A stretch of DNA of 64,000 nucleotides, from positions 4,626,501 through 4,690,500 of the forward strand of contig NZ_JAPEPB010000001.1 in NCBI RefSeq assembly GCF_026340565.1, in the 5' to 3' direction. This DNA comes from Kitasatospora sp. NBC_01287 (lineage in GTDB: Bacteria; Actinomycetota; Actinomycetes; Streptomycetales; Streptomycetaceae). Under the pieces are notes generated by a model. The model worked only from the letters and a program-made list of their open reading frames with translations, made no database searches and was not told where the DNA came from. The translations under genes and the position numbers were made by a program. Shown here one piece after another: positions 52,116 to 60,011 of the stretch (positions are counted from its first letter, which is position 1; the number at the start of each line of letters is the position of its first letter).

Positions 52116-53678
52116 TCAGCCCTCGGGCAGGTCGTGGTGCACGTGCTCGGGCCGCACCCCTGAGCGGGTCAGCGCGGCGGCCGCGCGGCGGACCATCGCG
52201 GGCGGCCCGCTGAGGTAGGCCCGGCGTCCGTCCCACGGGCCGCGCTGCACCGCCACGTCGGGGAGCAGCCCGCGCAGCGCGCCCTCGGCCGACTCCTCGG
52301 AGAGCACCGGGTGCACCGCGAGCCACGGGTGGCGCCGCTCCAACTCCCGCAGCGCGGGCAGCTGGTAGAGCTCCGCCGACTGCCGGGCGCCGTAGAGGAC
52401 CTCGACCTGGCGGGCCGCCGTCCCGTGCTCGGCCGCCTCCTCGACCAGGGCCGCGATCGGCGCGATCCCGGTGCCGCCGCCCAGGCAGAGCAGCGGGGCC
52501 GGGTCGGTGTGGTCGAGCACCATGCTCCCGGCCGGCGGGCCCAGCCGCAGCACGTCCCCCGGCGCCGCCCGGCGGACCAGCGCGCTGCTCACCCAACCCG
52601 CCTGCAACGCCTTGACGTGGAAGCTCAGCAGCCCGTCCGGACGCGGCGCGGTGGCGAACGAGAAGTGCCGCCAGACCCGCGGCCACCAGGGCGTCTCCAG
52701 GGTGGTGTACTGGCCGGCCCGGTAGGGGTACGCCTGGTCGGGGCGGACGGTCAGCACCGCGACATCGCGGCCCAGGGTCTGGTGCGAGACCACCTCGGCC
52801 TGCCACCAGGGCGGCGAACTCGTGGCCGCCTGCTCGGCCGCGTCGATCATGATCTTGGAGATCAGCGCGTAGACCCGGCGCCAGGCCAGCTCCGTCTCCG
52901 CGTCCCAGCGACTGCCGCAGTACTTCGCCAGCGAGGCCACCAGGCACTCGCCGACCGGGCCGTAGTGGCCGGTGAGCGTGCCGTACTTGCGGTGGCCCTG
53001 GCCGAGCCGGGTCAGGTAGGCGGTCAGCGCGGCCGGGTCGTCGGCGCCGCGGGCGGCCGCCAGCAGGGCGCGGAAGAGGCGGTCCCGCTGGACGTCCATG
53101 GCGGCCGGGAAGAGCGAGCGGACCTCGGGGTGGTGGAGGAAGATCAGCGCGTAGAAGTGGGCGGTGGCCCGGTCGGCGAGGGGCTCGACCACGGCCAGAC
53201 TGGCCCGGATCAGCTCCAGGTCGCGGGGGGTGGGGGGCTGCGCGGCCGGTGCGGCGGCGAGGGGCGCGGGTGCTGCTGCGGTGCCGCCGAGGGCCTCCAT
53301 CGCCCAGGCCTGGCTCCAACCGTCGCCGGGGCCGGCCCAGTTCAGGCCGGGGGCCCAGCGGAACAGCGGCTCTATGGCGGGCCGGGGCTCGGGGAGCAGC
53401 GACGGCACGGGCGTGGCTGCGGGGGCGGGTAGCTCGACGGTGGCGGGCGCGGGCGCGGGTGAGGGTGCGGCGACCGGAAGTGCGGGGATCGCCGGCGGCT
53501 CGGTCGGCATCGGCGGCACCACGGGCACGACCGGCACCACGGGTACGACCGGCACCACGGCCGGGGCGAGCGAGGCGGGCGCCATCCCCGGCACCGCCGT
53601 GGCCGTGGCCGACCCTCCGCCGCCCGAGCGGACCAGCAGCGCGGAGAGCGACCTCACTTTGACTTGACGCGTACTCAA
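52116..53678 (-). CDS. Flavohemoprotein-like globin-reductase with Pro-rich N-terminal extension
   Basis: 520 residues. The first 125 are a Pro/Ala/Val-rich disordered extension, including repeated VVPVVP. A globin domain (about 145-280) follows, with HFYALIFLHHPEV and the proximal-His region LGQGHRKYG, then an FNR-like reductase with FAD site YRAGQYTTLETP and NAD site LCLGGGTGIAPIAALVEE. The domain plan is that of NO dioxygenases (Hmp type), which turn NO into nitrate. The long N-terminal extension is not part of classical Hmp. It ends 53-68 bp ahead of the NUDIX stop with a short gap. Confidence 0.88.
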   Translation of the reverse strand: MSTRQVKVRSLSALLVRSGGGGSATATAVPGMAPASLAPAVVPVVPVVPVVPVVPPMPTEPPAIPALPVAAPSPAPAPATVELPAPAATPVPSLLPEPRPAIEPLFRWAPGLNWAGPGDGWSQAWAMEALGGTAAAPAPLAAAPAAQPPTPRDLELIRASLAVVEPLADRATAHFYALIFLHHPEVRSLFPAAMDVQRDRLFRALLAAARGADDPAALTAYLTRLGQGHRKYGTLTGHYGPVGECLVASLAKYCGSRWDAETELAWRRVYALISKIMIDAAEQAATSSPPWWQAEVVSHQTLGRDVAVLTVRPDQAYPYRAGQYTTLETPWWPRVWRHFSFATAPRPDGLLSFHVKALQAGWVSSALVRRAAPGDVLRLGPPAGSMVLDHTDPAPLLCLGGGTGIAPIAALVEEAAEHGTAARQVEVLYGARQSAELYQLPALRELERRHPWLAVHPVLSEESAEGALRGLLPDVAVQRGPWDGRRAYLSGPPAMVRRAAAALTRSGVRPEHVHHDLPEG

Positions 53679-53858
53679 GAGAATCGTTTCGCCTCCGGTC
53701 GTCCCAGCAACGCCTCAAGCAGCGTGGCACGGCCGAACAGCTGATCCGACAAATCGCGCAAACGCCGGACGGACGCCCCGTCCGCGCGCTAAGGTCGCTC
53801 CCTTTGCCCGCCGGGCGGCCGGTGGACCCGCTCCGCTGTGGTCCACGCGCACCGGGAA

Positions 53859-53900
53859 GAAGGCCGCAGACCTGTGCTTTCGCGCGGTTCTGCGGCCTTC
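53859..53900 (-). terminator. Hairpin between the DUF397 unit and the flavohemoprotein gene
   Basis: GAAGGCCGCAGA (53859-53870) with TCTGCGGCCTTC (53889-53900), a perfect 12-bp stem, 40 bp beyond the DUF397 stop on the minus strand. Confidence 0.8.
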
Positions 53901-53939
53901 GGAAGACAAGGGCCCCACAGGATCGGGTTCGCCGGTGGG

Positions 53940-54143
53940 TCAGTTGGCGGGGTCGGCGAAGTGGTCGAACTCGCCGGCCTTGGCGCCCTGGAGGAACTTG
54001 GCGAACTTGGTGGGGGTGGTGCGGACGATGATGTCGCCCTCGTCGGACTCGCGAAGTTCGACCAGGCCGTCGGCGGTGCGGACCTCGACGCACTCGTTGT
54101 TGGCAGTGCTGTAGCTGGACTTCTGCCACGCTGAACTAGTCAT
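53940..54143 (-). CDS. DUF397 protein, copy 2 of a tandem pair
   Basis: 67 residues: SSAWQKSSYSTANNECVEVR, then GDIIVRTTPTKFAKFLQGAK. DUF397 proteins are small partners of XRE-DUF5753 regulators in streptomycetes (BldB/WhiJ-type systems). Nearly identical to the copy at 54242; the two lie 302 bp apart in a tandem duplication. The ATG at 54143 begins the conserved N-terminus. Confidence 0.9.
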   Translation of the reverse strand: MTSSAWQKSSYSTANNECVEVRTADGLVELRESDEGDIIVRTTPTKFAKFLQGAKAGEFDHFADPAN

Positions 54144-54235
54144 CCCTATCCCGCATCTCTTCCCTGGTCGAGCGAATGAAGGATCGCGATTCATCTTCTT
54201 GCAGGGCAACGGATCCCACAAGGGCGGGGTCGGCG
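54144..54235 (-). pseudogene. Duplicated tail of the XRE regulator
   Basis: About 22 codons reading SVALQEDESRSFIRSTREEM then RDRDD and a stop, matching the end of the XRE gene at 54438 (SVALQEDESRSFIRSIMEEM). No N-terminal part is present. It is the upstream part of the 302-bp duplication. Confidence 0.75.
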
Positions 54236-54241
54236 GTGGGG

Positions 54242-54445
54242 TCAGTTGGCGGGGTCGGCGAAGTGGTCGAACTCGCCGGCCTTGGCGCCCTGGAGGAACT
54301 TGGCGAACTTGGTGGGGGTGGTGCGGACGATGACGTCACCGTCGTCGGACTCGCGGAGTTCGATCAGGCCCTCGGCGGTGCGGACTTCGACGCACTGGTT
54401 GTTGGCAGCGCTGTAGCTGGATTTCTGCCACGCTGAACTAGTCAT
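54242..54445 (-). CDS. DUF397 protein, copy 1
   Basis: 67 residues: SSAWQKSSYSAANNQCVEVR, then GDVIVRTTPTKFAKFLQGAK. It starts at 54445, eight bases before the XRE gene ends, so the two are translationally coupled. Expected to act with the adjacent XRE regulator as a toxin/antitoxin-like or sporulation control pair. Confidence 0.92.
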   Translation of the reverse strand: MTSSAWQKSSYSAANNQCVEVRTAEGLIELRESDDGDVIVRTTPTKFAKFLQGAKAGEFDHFADPAN

Positions 54446-55304
54446 GCCTGTTCTGCATCTCTTCCATGATCGAGCGAATGAAGGATCGCGATTCATCTTC
54501 TTGCAGGGCAACGGATCTGATGTGCTCAAGGGTTGCACGGTAGCGACTCAGGTGAGCGGGCAGATCGAAGACGTGGGACCCGTAGGACGCATCGGCCTGA
54601 ACTGTGTCCAGTTCTGGGACAGGCCCGGTCAGATGGGTGAGATCCTCACTTGGGATCGGGAAGTCAGCCACCTCGAACGGCACGATCCTGATGGAGATTC
54701 CTGGGTGCTCGGAGTCTTCGACAAGCGCGGCAAGCTGACCGATGAGCACGTCACGCCCGCCATACTGGCCGCGAAGAGCGGCTTCGTGCACGAGCGCCAG
54801 GTACGGTGTGCCGCCGGATCGAACCACCTGCTGCCTGCGCAGGCGGAACGTGGTCCTGAGGTCGACCTCTTGCGGCAGCAGCGGCAGGGGTCCTCTTGTG
54901 AACAGCGCACTGGCATAGGAACGCGTCTGCAGCAGCCCCGGGATGTAGACCATGGCGAAGCTCGTGATCCTCTTCGCGTGGCCTTCCAGTTCTGCCACCT
55001 CCAGGTAGTCGACCGGAAGGACGCCTCGATACTCCTCCCACCAGCCACCCTTGCCCCGATCAGCGATGACTTCGGCCAACGCATCGAGCAAGGGCTGGTT
55101 GTCGCACATGCACATTCCGGCAATGGTGTACAAGCGCTCCACGCTGAGCCCCGTCTTGCCGCTCTCCATCTGCGTGACGTGGGCAGGGTTGATGCCGAGT
55201 TGGCGTGCGAGCTGGCTGCCTCCGAGGCCGGCCTGCTCCCGCATCCGTCGCAGCTCGGTGCCAAGTCGGCGCTGACGGAGCGTCGGGTTGGTTCGAAGGG
55301 CCAT
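54438..55304 (-). CDS. XRE-family regulator with DUF5753 domain
   Basis: 288 residues. The HTH (about 13-70) has GLGGSQLARQLGINPAHVTQME. The DUF5753 domain (about 95-275) has MVYIPGLLQTRSYASALF and HPGISIRIVPFEVADFP. It partners the DUF397 gene it overlaps; a HATPase gene is divergent at 55600. This is the common HATPase / XRE / DUF397 arrangement of streptomycetes. Confidence 0.93.
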   Translation of the reverse strand: MALRTNPTLRQRRLGTELRRMREQAGLGGSQLARQLGINPAHVTQMESGKTGLSVERLYTIAGMCMCDNQPLLDALAEVIADRGKGGWWEEYRGVLPVDYLEVAELEGHAKRITSFAMVYIPGLLQTRSYASALFTRGPLPLLPQEVDLRTTFRLRRQQVVRSGGTPYLALVHEAALRGQYGGRDVLIGQLAALVEDSEHPGISIRIVPFEVADFPIPSEDLTHLTGPVPELDTVQADASYGSHVFDLPAHLSRYRATLEHIRSVALQEDESRSFIRSIMEEMQNRHD

Positions 55305-55341
55305 GGTCTCCTCTCAACAGCTGGTGGAGATCAGTCTGCCG

Positions 55342-55356
55342 CAGTGTCCAGCACTG
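55342..55356. promoter_or_regulatory. Inverted repeat upstream of the XRE regulator
   Basis: CAGTG-TCCAG-CACTG, 38 bp before the XRE start, in the 295-bp divergent region. Candidate autoregulatory site. The TGACGGATCGTCA-like motif at 55438-55450 lies further into the same region; no gene is seen. Confidence 0.4.
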
Positions 55357-55599
55357 TCCCACCCACGATCGGATGAATCCCCCCGCGAGCGGCACAAATT
55401 TGTGACTGCCTGCGCTATCGTCGTTGCCATACCGATCCGACGGATCGTCAGAAATGCCTGTCACCAGGGCAGTAGGCGCCTCCTGCCCGCGCACCGCAGA
55501 AGCAGCCACGCGCGACCTCAACCAGTCCCGTCCTGGCCTGGCTCACGGCGACGCATCCGCCGATCACCTCACCGTCCCACCGCCTCGCGGAGGTTCCCC

Positions 55600-56001
55600 A
55601 TGCGTTCCTGTGCCCTCCCCGTCTTCCCCCAGCCGCCCGACTGGTCCGCCGCCCGGGAGGAGCTGCGCGACCTCCTCACCACCGCGGGGTGGTCCACCGA
55701 CCTCATCCAGGACGCCGAACTCGCCCTGCACGAGCTCTTCGTCAACGCCTGGAAGCACGGCGGCAGCCCCGCGCCCGTCGTGGTGGTCGTGCTCCTCGCC
55801 GACCGGGCCTTCCGCACGCTCCGGGTCTCCGTCGCCGACGGCAGCCCCGCCCTTCCCGAGTTGCGCACCCGCAGCGCCGACCCCTACGAGCTGTCCGGCC
55901 GGGGCCTGCACCTGGTCCGCTCGCTCACCCATCGGTTCGGTGCCGACCCGCACGAGCGCGGCGGCAAGCGGGTCTGGTTCGAGCTGGACTCGGCCGCGTG
56001 A
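55600..56001 (+). CDS. Stand-alone HATPase (anti-sigma-factor-like)
   Basis: 133 residues, RsbW-like: LALHELFVNAWKHGGSPAP (N box) and ELSGRGLHLVRSLTHRFG (G box), ending KRVWFELDSA. GGAGG 7 nt before the ATG. Divergent from the XRE/DUF397 pair. The last 77 bp form the left end of a 498-bp duplication. Confidence 0.88.
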   Translation: MRSCALPVFPQPPDWSAAREELRDLLTTAGWSTDLIQDAELALHELFVNAWKHGGSPAPVVVVVLLADRAFRTLRVSVADGSPALPELRTRSADPYELSGRGLHLVRSLTHRFGADPHERGGKRVWFELDSAA

Positions 56002-56422
56002 CCGCCGCTCCCACGCGCGAGCCGGAAGGGAGCGGGACATGGGTGTCCTGATCGTCCTCGGCACCGGCCCGGCTCACGTCGAGCGGACCACCGTCGCCCA
56101 CGTCGACGTCGAATCCGCGCCCGACGTCGCCATCCAGCTCCGGGCCGCCGTCGACCTCGACATCCACGTCGGCCCGGGCGAGCAGCTCGCGCTCGCCCTC
56201 ACCCGCCAGCAGGCCGACCACCTGCTGCAGGACCTCGCGGCCCGGCTCGGCCAGCGCCTCATCGGCATCCGCCGGTGAGGCCCGGTACCGAGGACACCCT
56301 GATCATCGCGGCCCTGGCGATCTGCTTCGCGCTCGCGCTCGCCGGCGTCGCCCTCGGGGTCGTCACCTCACTCCGACTGACCAGGCCCGACGAGGACACC
56401 GCCCTCCCGCCGGGCCCACCCC
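55925..56422 (+). repeat. 498-bp direct duplication, left copy
   Basis: Nearly identical to 57523-58020 (offset 1598). It covers the end of the HATPase gene, the 79-residue gene and most of the membrane peptide. The 1.1-kb block between the copies holds the SnoaL-like and MarR genes. Confidence 0.92.
56039..56278 (+). CDS. 79-residue conserved small protein, copy 1
   Basis: VLIVLGTGPAHVERTTVAHV followed by GPGEQLALALTRQQADHLLQDLAARLGQRL, a beta strand region then a helix. Unknown family; genes like it follow HATPase genes in streptomycetes. GGAAGGGAG precedes the ATG. The stop overlaps the next start as GTGA. It differs from the copy at 57637 only by silent changes. Confidence 0.7.
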   Translation: MGVLIVLGTGPAHVERTTVAHVDVESAPDVAIQLRAAVDLDIHVGPGEQLALALTRQQADHLLQDLAARLGQRLIGIRR

Positions 56423-56577
56423 CTTCCAACGACTACGTGCCGCGTCCGGCAATGTTTGCCCCGGTGTGGCGTGATGGGCCGTCTGAGTACAGCTCTGTTG
56501 GCGCGTCGATCAGATGCGCTCGCCGGTGGCGGGATCGCGGGGGTGTTCGATCGGGGCGATGGCGATCGATTCGATGA
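56275..56577 (+). pseudogene. Membrane peptide interrupted by the insertion
   Basis: GTG at 56275 starts TLIIAALAICFALALAGVAL, one membrane helix, then RLTRPDEDTALPPGPPP as in the intact copy at 57873. After PPP the frame enters foreign sequence (NDYVPRPAMFAP onward) and runs on to 56577. It may still be translated as a longer chimera. Confidence 0.55.
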
Positions 56578-56908
56578 GCCACTGCCCCTCCTCATGCTCG
56601 ACGAGCAGGTAGGTGGCACGGGACTGCCGAAGCGGCTCGATCCGCAGCTCGTGGACCAGCGCCAACCCGGGACGCAGGACGCGCGCCGACTCGAGGGTGT
56701 GCTCTGCCTCGAAGATCGCCTGGTAGTTCAAGAGCCAGTTCAGGTGCTGCGCGAAAGCCTGCTTGCCGGTCAGTCGCTGGCCGCCCCGGTTGACCACGTC
56801 CACCTGGTCGGCCAGCAGCGCCAGATAGCCAGGGACGTCCTTGGCCTGCCAGGCATTGGTCAGCCGGGCCATGACGCCGGTCACCGTCTCCGCCGTGTTG
56901 CTGTTCAT
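56510..56908 (-). CDS. SnoaL-like (NTF2-fold) protein
   Basis: 132 residues: VMARLTNAWQAKDVPGYLAL, LTGKQAFAQHLNWLLNYQAI, and a terminal ATYLLVEHEEGQWLIESIAIAP sheet, the SnoaL/DUF4440-like pattern for small-molecule binding or isomerisation. I chose the second of two adjacent ATGs (56908), with GAGGGG 6 nt upstream. Divergent from the MarR gene over a 45-bp palindrome, so its likely repressor is that MarR protein. Confidence 0.78.
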   Translation of the reverse strand: MNSNTAETVTGVMARLTNAWQAKDVPGYLALLADQVDVVNRGGQRLTGKQAFAQHLNWLLNYQAIFEAEHTLESARVLRPGLALVHELRIEPLRQSRATYLLVEHEEGQWLIESIAIAPIEHPRDPATGERI

Positions 56909-56934
56909 CATGTTCCCCTCAGTCGCAGCTTGCG

Positions 56935-56979
56935 TGCCATTGACATATATATGCTTGAAGCACATATATGTCAATGGCA
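56935..56979. promoter_or_regulatory. 45-bp near-perfect palindrome, MarR operator
   Basis: Two 21-bp arms (56935-56955 and 56959-56979) with one mismatch and a TGA centre, containing ATTGACATATAT and its complement. It lies in the 92-bp gap between the SnoaL-like and MarR genes, and each arm could also serve as a -35 element. Confidence 0.85.
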
Positions 56980-57000
56980 GGAATCGACTAGAATGCGGGC

Positions 57001-57498
57001 ATGGGAGACGAGAAGGCCGACGAGAGCCGCCAGCAGGTCCTGGAGACAGTCGAGCGCGCCATGGTTCAGCTGCGACGCAGCATGACCCGGCGCACTCTGG
57101 CGCGGCTTCACGAGCGCACGGACGGACCGGCGCTCGACCCGGCCCTGGCGGACGTCGTGGACGCGGTCGAGGAGGGGCCGGACCGCCCGGGCCAAGAGGT
57201 CACCGTGGGCCTGGTGGCCGACCGGCTGGGCATCGATCCCTCCCGGGCCAGCCGCCTGGTCTCGGCCGCCATCAAGGCCGGCTATCTGCGGCGGGCGGCC
57301 TCGCAGGCCGACGGTCGGCGCATTCACCTCGAACTGACCCCGGCCGCAGAGGAGTTGTTGGCAATAACACATCGATCCCGTCATGAGCTCTACAGTCACC
57401 TGATGCGCGACTGGCCGGAACGGGACCGCGCCGGCTTCGCCGGACTCCTCACCAAGTTCACCGACGAACTGACCCAACTGCGCAAGCAACAGCCATGA
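57001..57498 (+). CDS. MarR-family regulator
   Basis: 165 residues. The winged helix (about 55-120) has VTVGLVADRLGIDPSRASRL and the wing ASQADGRRIHLELTPAA; long N- and C-terminal helices form the dimer. It faces the SnoaL-like gene across a large palindrome and probably represses both until an inducer binds. The pair forms the insert between the two duplicated 498-bp segments. Confidence 0.88.
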   Translation: MGDEKADESRQQVLETVERAMVQLRRSMTRRTLARLHERTDGPALDPALADVVDAVEEGPDRPGQEVTVGLVADRLGIDPSRASRLVSAAIKAGYLRRAASQADGRRIHLELTPAAEELLAITHRSRHELYSHLMRDWPERDRAGFAGLLTKFTDELTQLRKQQP

Positions 57499-57524
57499 CA
57501 CGGGGTGTTCCCGGTTTGCCTATC

Positions 57525-57599
57525 ACCCACCGGTTCGGTGCCGACCCGCACGAGCGCGGCGGCAAGCGGGTCTGGTTCGAGCTGGACGCGGTCGCGTGA
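57525..57599 (+). pseudogene. C-terminal fragment of the HATPase gene
   Basis: The last 24 codons (THRFGADPHERGGKRVWFEL and DAVA, then stop) of the HATPase at 55600, without start or ATP site. Part of the right duplication copy. Confidence 0.85.
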
Positions 57600-57636
57600 C
57601 CGCCGCCCCCACGCGCGAGCCGGAAGGGAGCGGGAC

Positions 57637-57876
57637 ATGGGCGTCCTGATCGTCCTCGGCACCGGCCCGGCTCACGTCGAGCGGACCACCGTCGCCCACG
57701 TCGACGTCGAATCCGCGCCCGACGTCGCCATCCAGCTCCGGGCCGCCGTCGACCTCGACATCCACGTCGGCCCGGGCGAGCAGCTCGCGCTCGCCCTCAC
57801 CCGCCAGCAGGCCGACCACCTGCTGCAGGACCTCGCGGCCCGGCTCGGCCAGCGCCTCATCGGCATCCGCCGGTGA
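57637..57876 (+). CDS. 79-residue conserved small protein, copy 2
   Basis: Same protein as at 56039, with the same GGAAGGGAG site and GTGA link to the next gene. In this copy the upstream HATPase is missing, so its promoter would have to come from the MarR transcript. Confidence 0.65.
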   Translation: MGVLIVLGTGPAHVERTTVAHVDVESAPDVAIQLRAAVDLDIHVGPGEQLALALTRQQADHLLQDLAARLGQRLIGIRR

Positions 57877-58034
57877 GGCCCGGCACCGAGGACACCCTGA
57901 TCATCGCGGCCCTGGCGATCTGCTTCGCGCTCGCGCTCGCCGGCGTCGCCCTCGGGGTCGTCACCTCACTCCGACTGACCAGGCCCGACGAGGACACCGC
58001 CCTCCCGCCGGGCCCACCCCCTCCACCTGGCTAG
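57873..58034 (+). CDS. Small single-span membrane peptide, intact copy
   Basis: 53 residues: RPGTEDTLIIAALAICFALA, one membrane helix, then a cytosolic tail RPDEDTALPPGPPPPPG. The GTG start overlaps the previous stop. Unknown function. Confidence 0.55.
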   Translation: MRPGTEDTLIIAALAICFALALAGVALGVVTSLRLTRPDEDTALPPGPPPPPG

Positions 58035-58123
58035 TGCTGTGACTGCATAGGGTTCGCCGGGTTGGTCGTGGTGGTGGTTGGATGTGCCGGTTCAGGAGAA
58101 GGACGGCGCCAGAGGAGAATGGC

Positions 58124-58501
58124 TCAGGAGGCGGACGGCTCGATCTCCCCCGCGAAGACGATGACCTGGTCGATGAGGCTCCGCCGCAGATGGACGACGT
58201 CCGTTCCCGCCAGGCGGGGGCCTCCATCCGGCGTGGTGAAGGCCCACTGGTACCGGGCCCACTCGTCCGGCATGTCCACCGCCGAACAGCGCATCATCGT
58301 GCCGGTCCCCGCGGGGTGGCGCCGGATGTCCAGCACGAACCGCTCGACCGCCTCGATCCCCTCAATGCGGCCCAACGGTCCCCAGAAGACCACGTCCGAG
58401 GTCAGGGCCTGGGAGAGCAGCGCAGTCACATAGCTGTCGTCCGAGGCGTTGAACGCGGAGATGAACGTGTCGATCGCGGACCGCGCGGTGTCTTCCTGCA
58501 T
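58124..58501 (-). CDS. SnoaL-like (NTF2-fold) protein
   Basis: 125 residues: ARSAIDTFISAFNASDDSYV, ALTSDVVFWGPLGRIEGIEA, and HPAGTGTMMRCSAVDMPDEW, consistent with a SnoaL/DUF4440-type ligand-binding or isomerase fold. The start at 58501 lacks a clear ribosome site; a longer frame from 58630 is open but its extra residues look unlike protein. Confidence 0.65.
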   Translation of the reverse strand: MQEDTARSAIDTFISAFNASDDSYVTALLSQALTSDVVFWGPLGRIEGIEAVERFVLDIRRHPAGTGTMMRCSAVDMPDEWARYQWAFTTPDGGPRLAGTDVVHLRRSLIDQVIVFAGEIEPSAS

Positions 58502-58636
58502 GCACCAGTAATAGCAGTCGCCTCGCGGACCGCGCTCGTCCCGTGAGCCGTCTCCCGACCACGGTGAGCCATCCCGGTCACAGCACCAGGGGGCCATCCG
58601 GCAGACGTGCGCCGACGTTTCGGCGGTCACGGTTCG

Positions 58637-58915
58637 TCAGATGATGCGGTAGTCGCCGTGCGGCACTGCTTGTCGCCGGACGGCCTCGAATGCCTCCCGG
58701 CACAGGTTGATGGCAGCCGGTCGCGTGTCGATCTCGGCGCCTTCCCAGTCCCCGTTGCCCGCGAAGTGGAGAACGAGGAGGGTCTCATCGTCGAACAGCC
58801 AGAAGTCGTTTCCCGGCAGGCGATGGCGGTACCCTGCCGTCGCGGAAGCCACCGAACGTCGTCGCCGGCAGGCTGGTTGAGCGACGTCGTGTACTCGTAG
58901 TCGGCAATGTGGTTA
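58637..58915 (-). pseudogene. Decayed DUF6879 gene with frameshift
   Basis: Two frames together give the C-terminal half of DUF6879: NHIADYEYTTSLNQPAGDDV and RWLPRR in one, then LPGNDFWLFDDETLLVLHFA and GNGDWEGAEI in the other, joined by a frameshift near 58840. The N-terminal half is missing. Compare the intact copies at 34939 and 60012. Confidence 0.75.
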
Positions 58916-59053
58916 ACCTCCCTGGAAGAACTGCATCATGCGGCGCGGGAAATCGATGACGTCCCCATGGTCCGGGATGTCCAGCTGCTGCGGAGTCGAG
59001 AGCTGTGACACGGCTTGCCGCAGTTGCAGTCTCAGATCGCCGAATGTGCCAGC
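58913..59053 (-). pseudogene. Remnant of the small protein of a DUF6879 unit
   Basis: About 46 codons: FGDLRLQLRQAVSQLSTPQQ and LDIPDHGDVIDFPRRMMQFF, matching in pattern the IPDHEFMIRLPANMIQF end of the protein at 34689. No start codon is retained. It directly precedes the decayed DUF6879 gene, as in intact units. Confidence 0.55.
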
Positions 59054-59149
59054 ACGGGATCAGCGAAGGTCGAGAGCCCTCCCTGACCGGTTGAGCTCGT
59101 GCACCTTGGTCCTACGGTTTGAACGTCAGGCATGGCCCGCAGGGAGGTT

Positions 59150-60007
59150 CTACTGCCACGACCCTTTCAGACGGCTACGAGCCGCCTCGATCTCGTTTCG
59201 GGCGGCAGCGCCGAATACGGCTTGATCCCGCAGAGTAGCGAAAACACGGATGAAGTACGTGATGTTCTCGGGTCTGGACGTCTGGAACGCCCCTGACCAG
59301 AACTCTTGCTTGAGCAAGCTCTCGTCGAACAGGTAGAAGCCTTCACCCGGGTAGAGCAACCGTTCCCGGCCTTGGGGGATGATCCCAATGGACACGTACT
59401 GGAGCTTCATCACCTCTAGCAGGTGGTCGAGTTGGCCGGTCATCACCTCAATGCCGCCTGTGTTGTTCGTCAGTGCGGACGCTTCCAGGAGGAACGAGAA
59501 TATGGGCGCTCCGGTGCCGAGGAACCGCTTGCGGACCATGCGGTTCTGTGCGGCTTCCTCAATGTCGCCCAACGGTAGACCGTGCAGTTTGGCATGGATG
59601 GTGAACTGCGCCTTGGCGTACTCGACTGTCTGCAGGAACCCAGGAATGAACAGTGACTCATACACGCGGAGGAGCTTGGTCTTCGCGTAGAGGTCCATGG
59701 CTTGGAACTGGAGACGCTTCATGCCCGGCCGGTGCCACCGCTTGTAGTCGGTCCACATCTGCTCGATCTCACGGCTCGCCGCGATGAGTTCGGGGATCTG
59801 CCCTTGGACGCCGCAGGCCGTTGCCCATGCTCGGATATCGTCCTCGGTCGGGATCTGTGTCCCGTGCTCGATCTTCGACACCTTGGTCTTGTGCCAACCG
59901 CAGAGCCGCGCGAGATCGACGCCCGAGAGGTTGGTGTCCCGGCGTAGTTCCTTGAGCTGGGTTCCGAATGCGCGCTTCGCGGACGCGGATGGTTCTTGGT
60001 CCGACAT
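59150..60007 (-). CDS. XRE-family regulator with DUF5753 domain
   Basis: 285 residues. The HTH (about 18-75) has NLSGVDLARLCGWHKTKVSK. The DUF5753 domain (about 100-280) has VYESLFIPGFLQTVEYAKAQ and LQYVSIGIIPQ. The ATG at 60007 gives the usual N-terminus; it lies 4 bp after the DUF6879 stop. Third gene of the unit that is divergent from peptide locus 3. Confidence 0.92.
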   Translation of the reverse strand: MSDQEPSASAKRAFGTQLKELRRDTNLSGVDLARLCGWHKTKVSKIEHGTQIPTEDDIRAWATACGVQGQIPELIAASREIEQMWTDYKRWHRPGMKRLQFQAMDLYAKTKLLRVYESLFIPGFLQTVEYAKAQFTIHAKLHGLPLGDIEEAAQNRMVRKRFLGTGAPIFSFLLEASALTNNTGGIEVMTGQLDHLLEVMKLQYVSIGIIPQGRERLLYPGEGFYLFDESLLKQEFWSGAFQTSRPENITYFIRVFATLRDQAVFGAAARNEIEAARSRLKGSWQ

Positions 60008-60011
60008 GTCG

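Larger units (their letters stand above)
57523..58020 (+). repeat. 498-bp direct duplication, right copy
   Basis: Right copy of the repeat described at 55925. It begins in the same HATPase codons and ends in the Pro-rich end of the membrane peptide. Confidence 0.92.
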
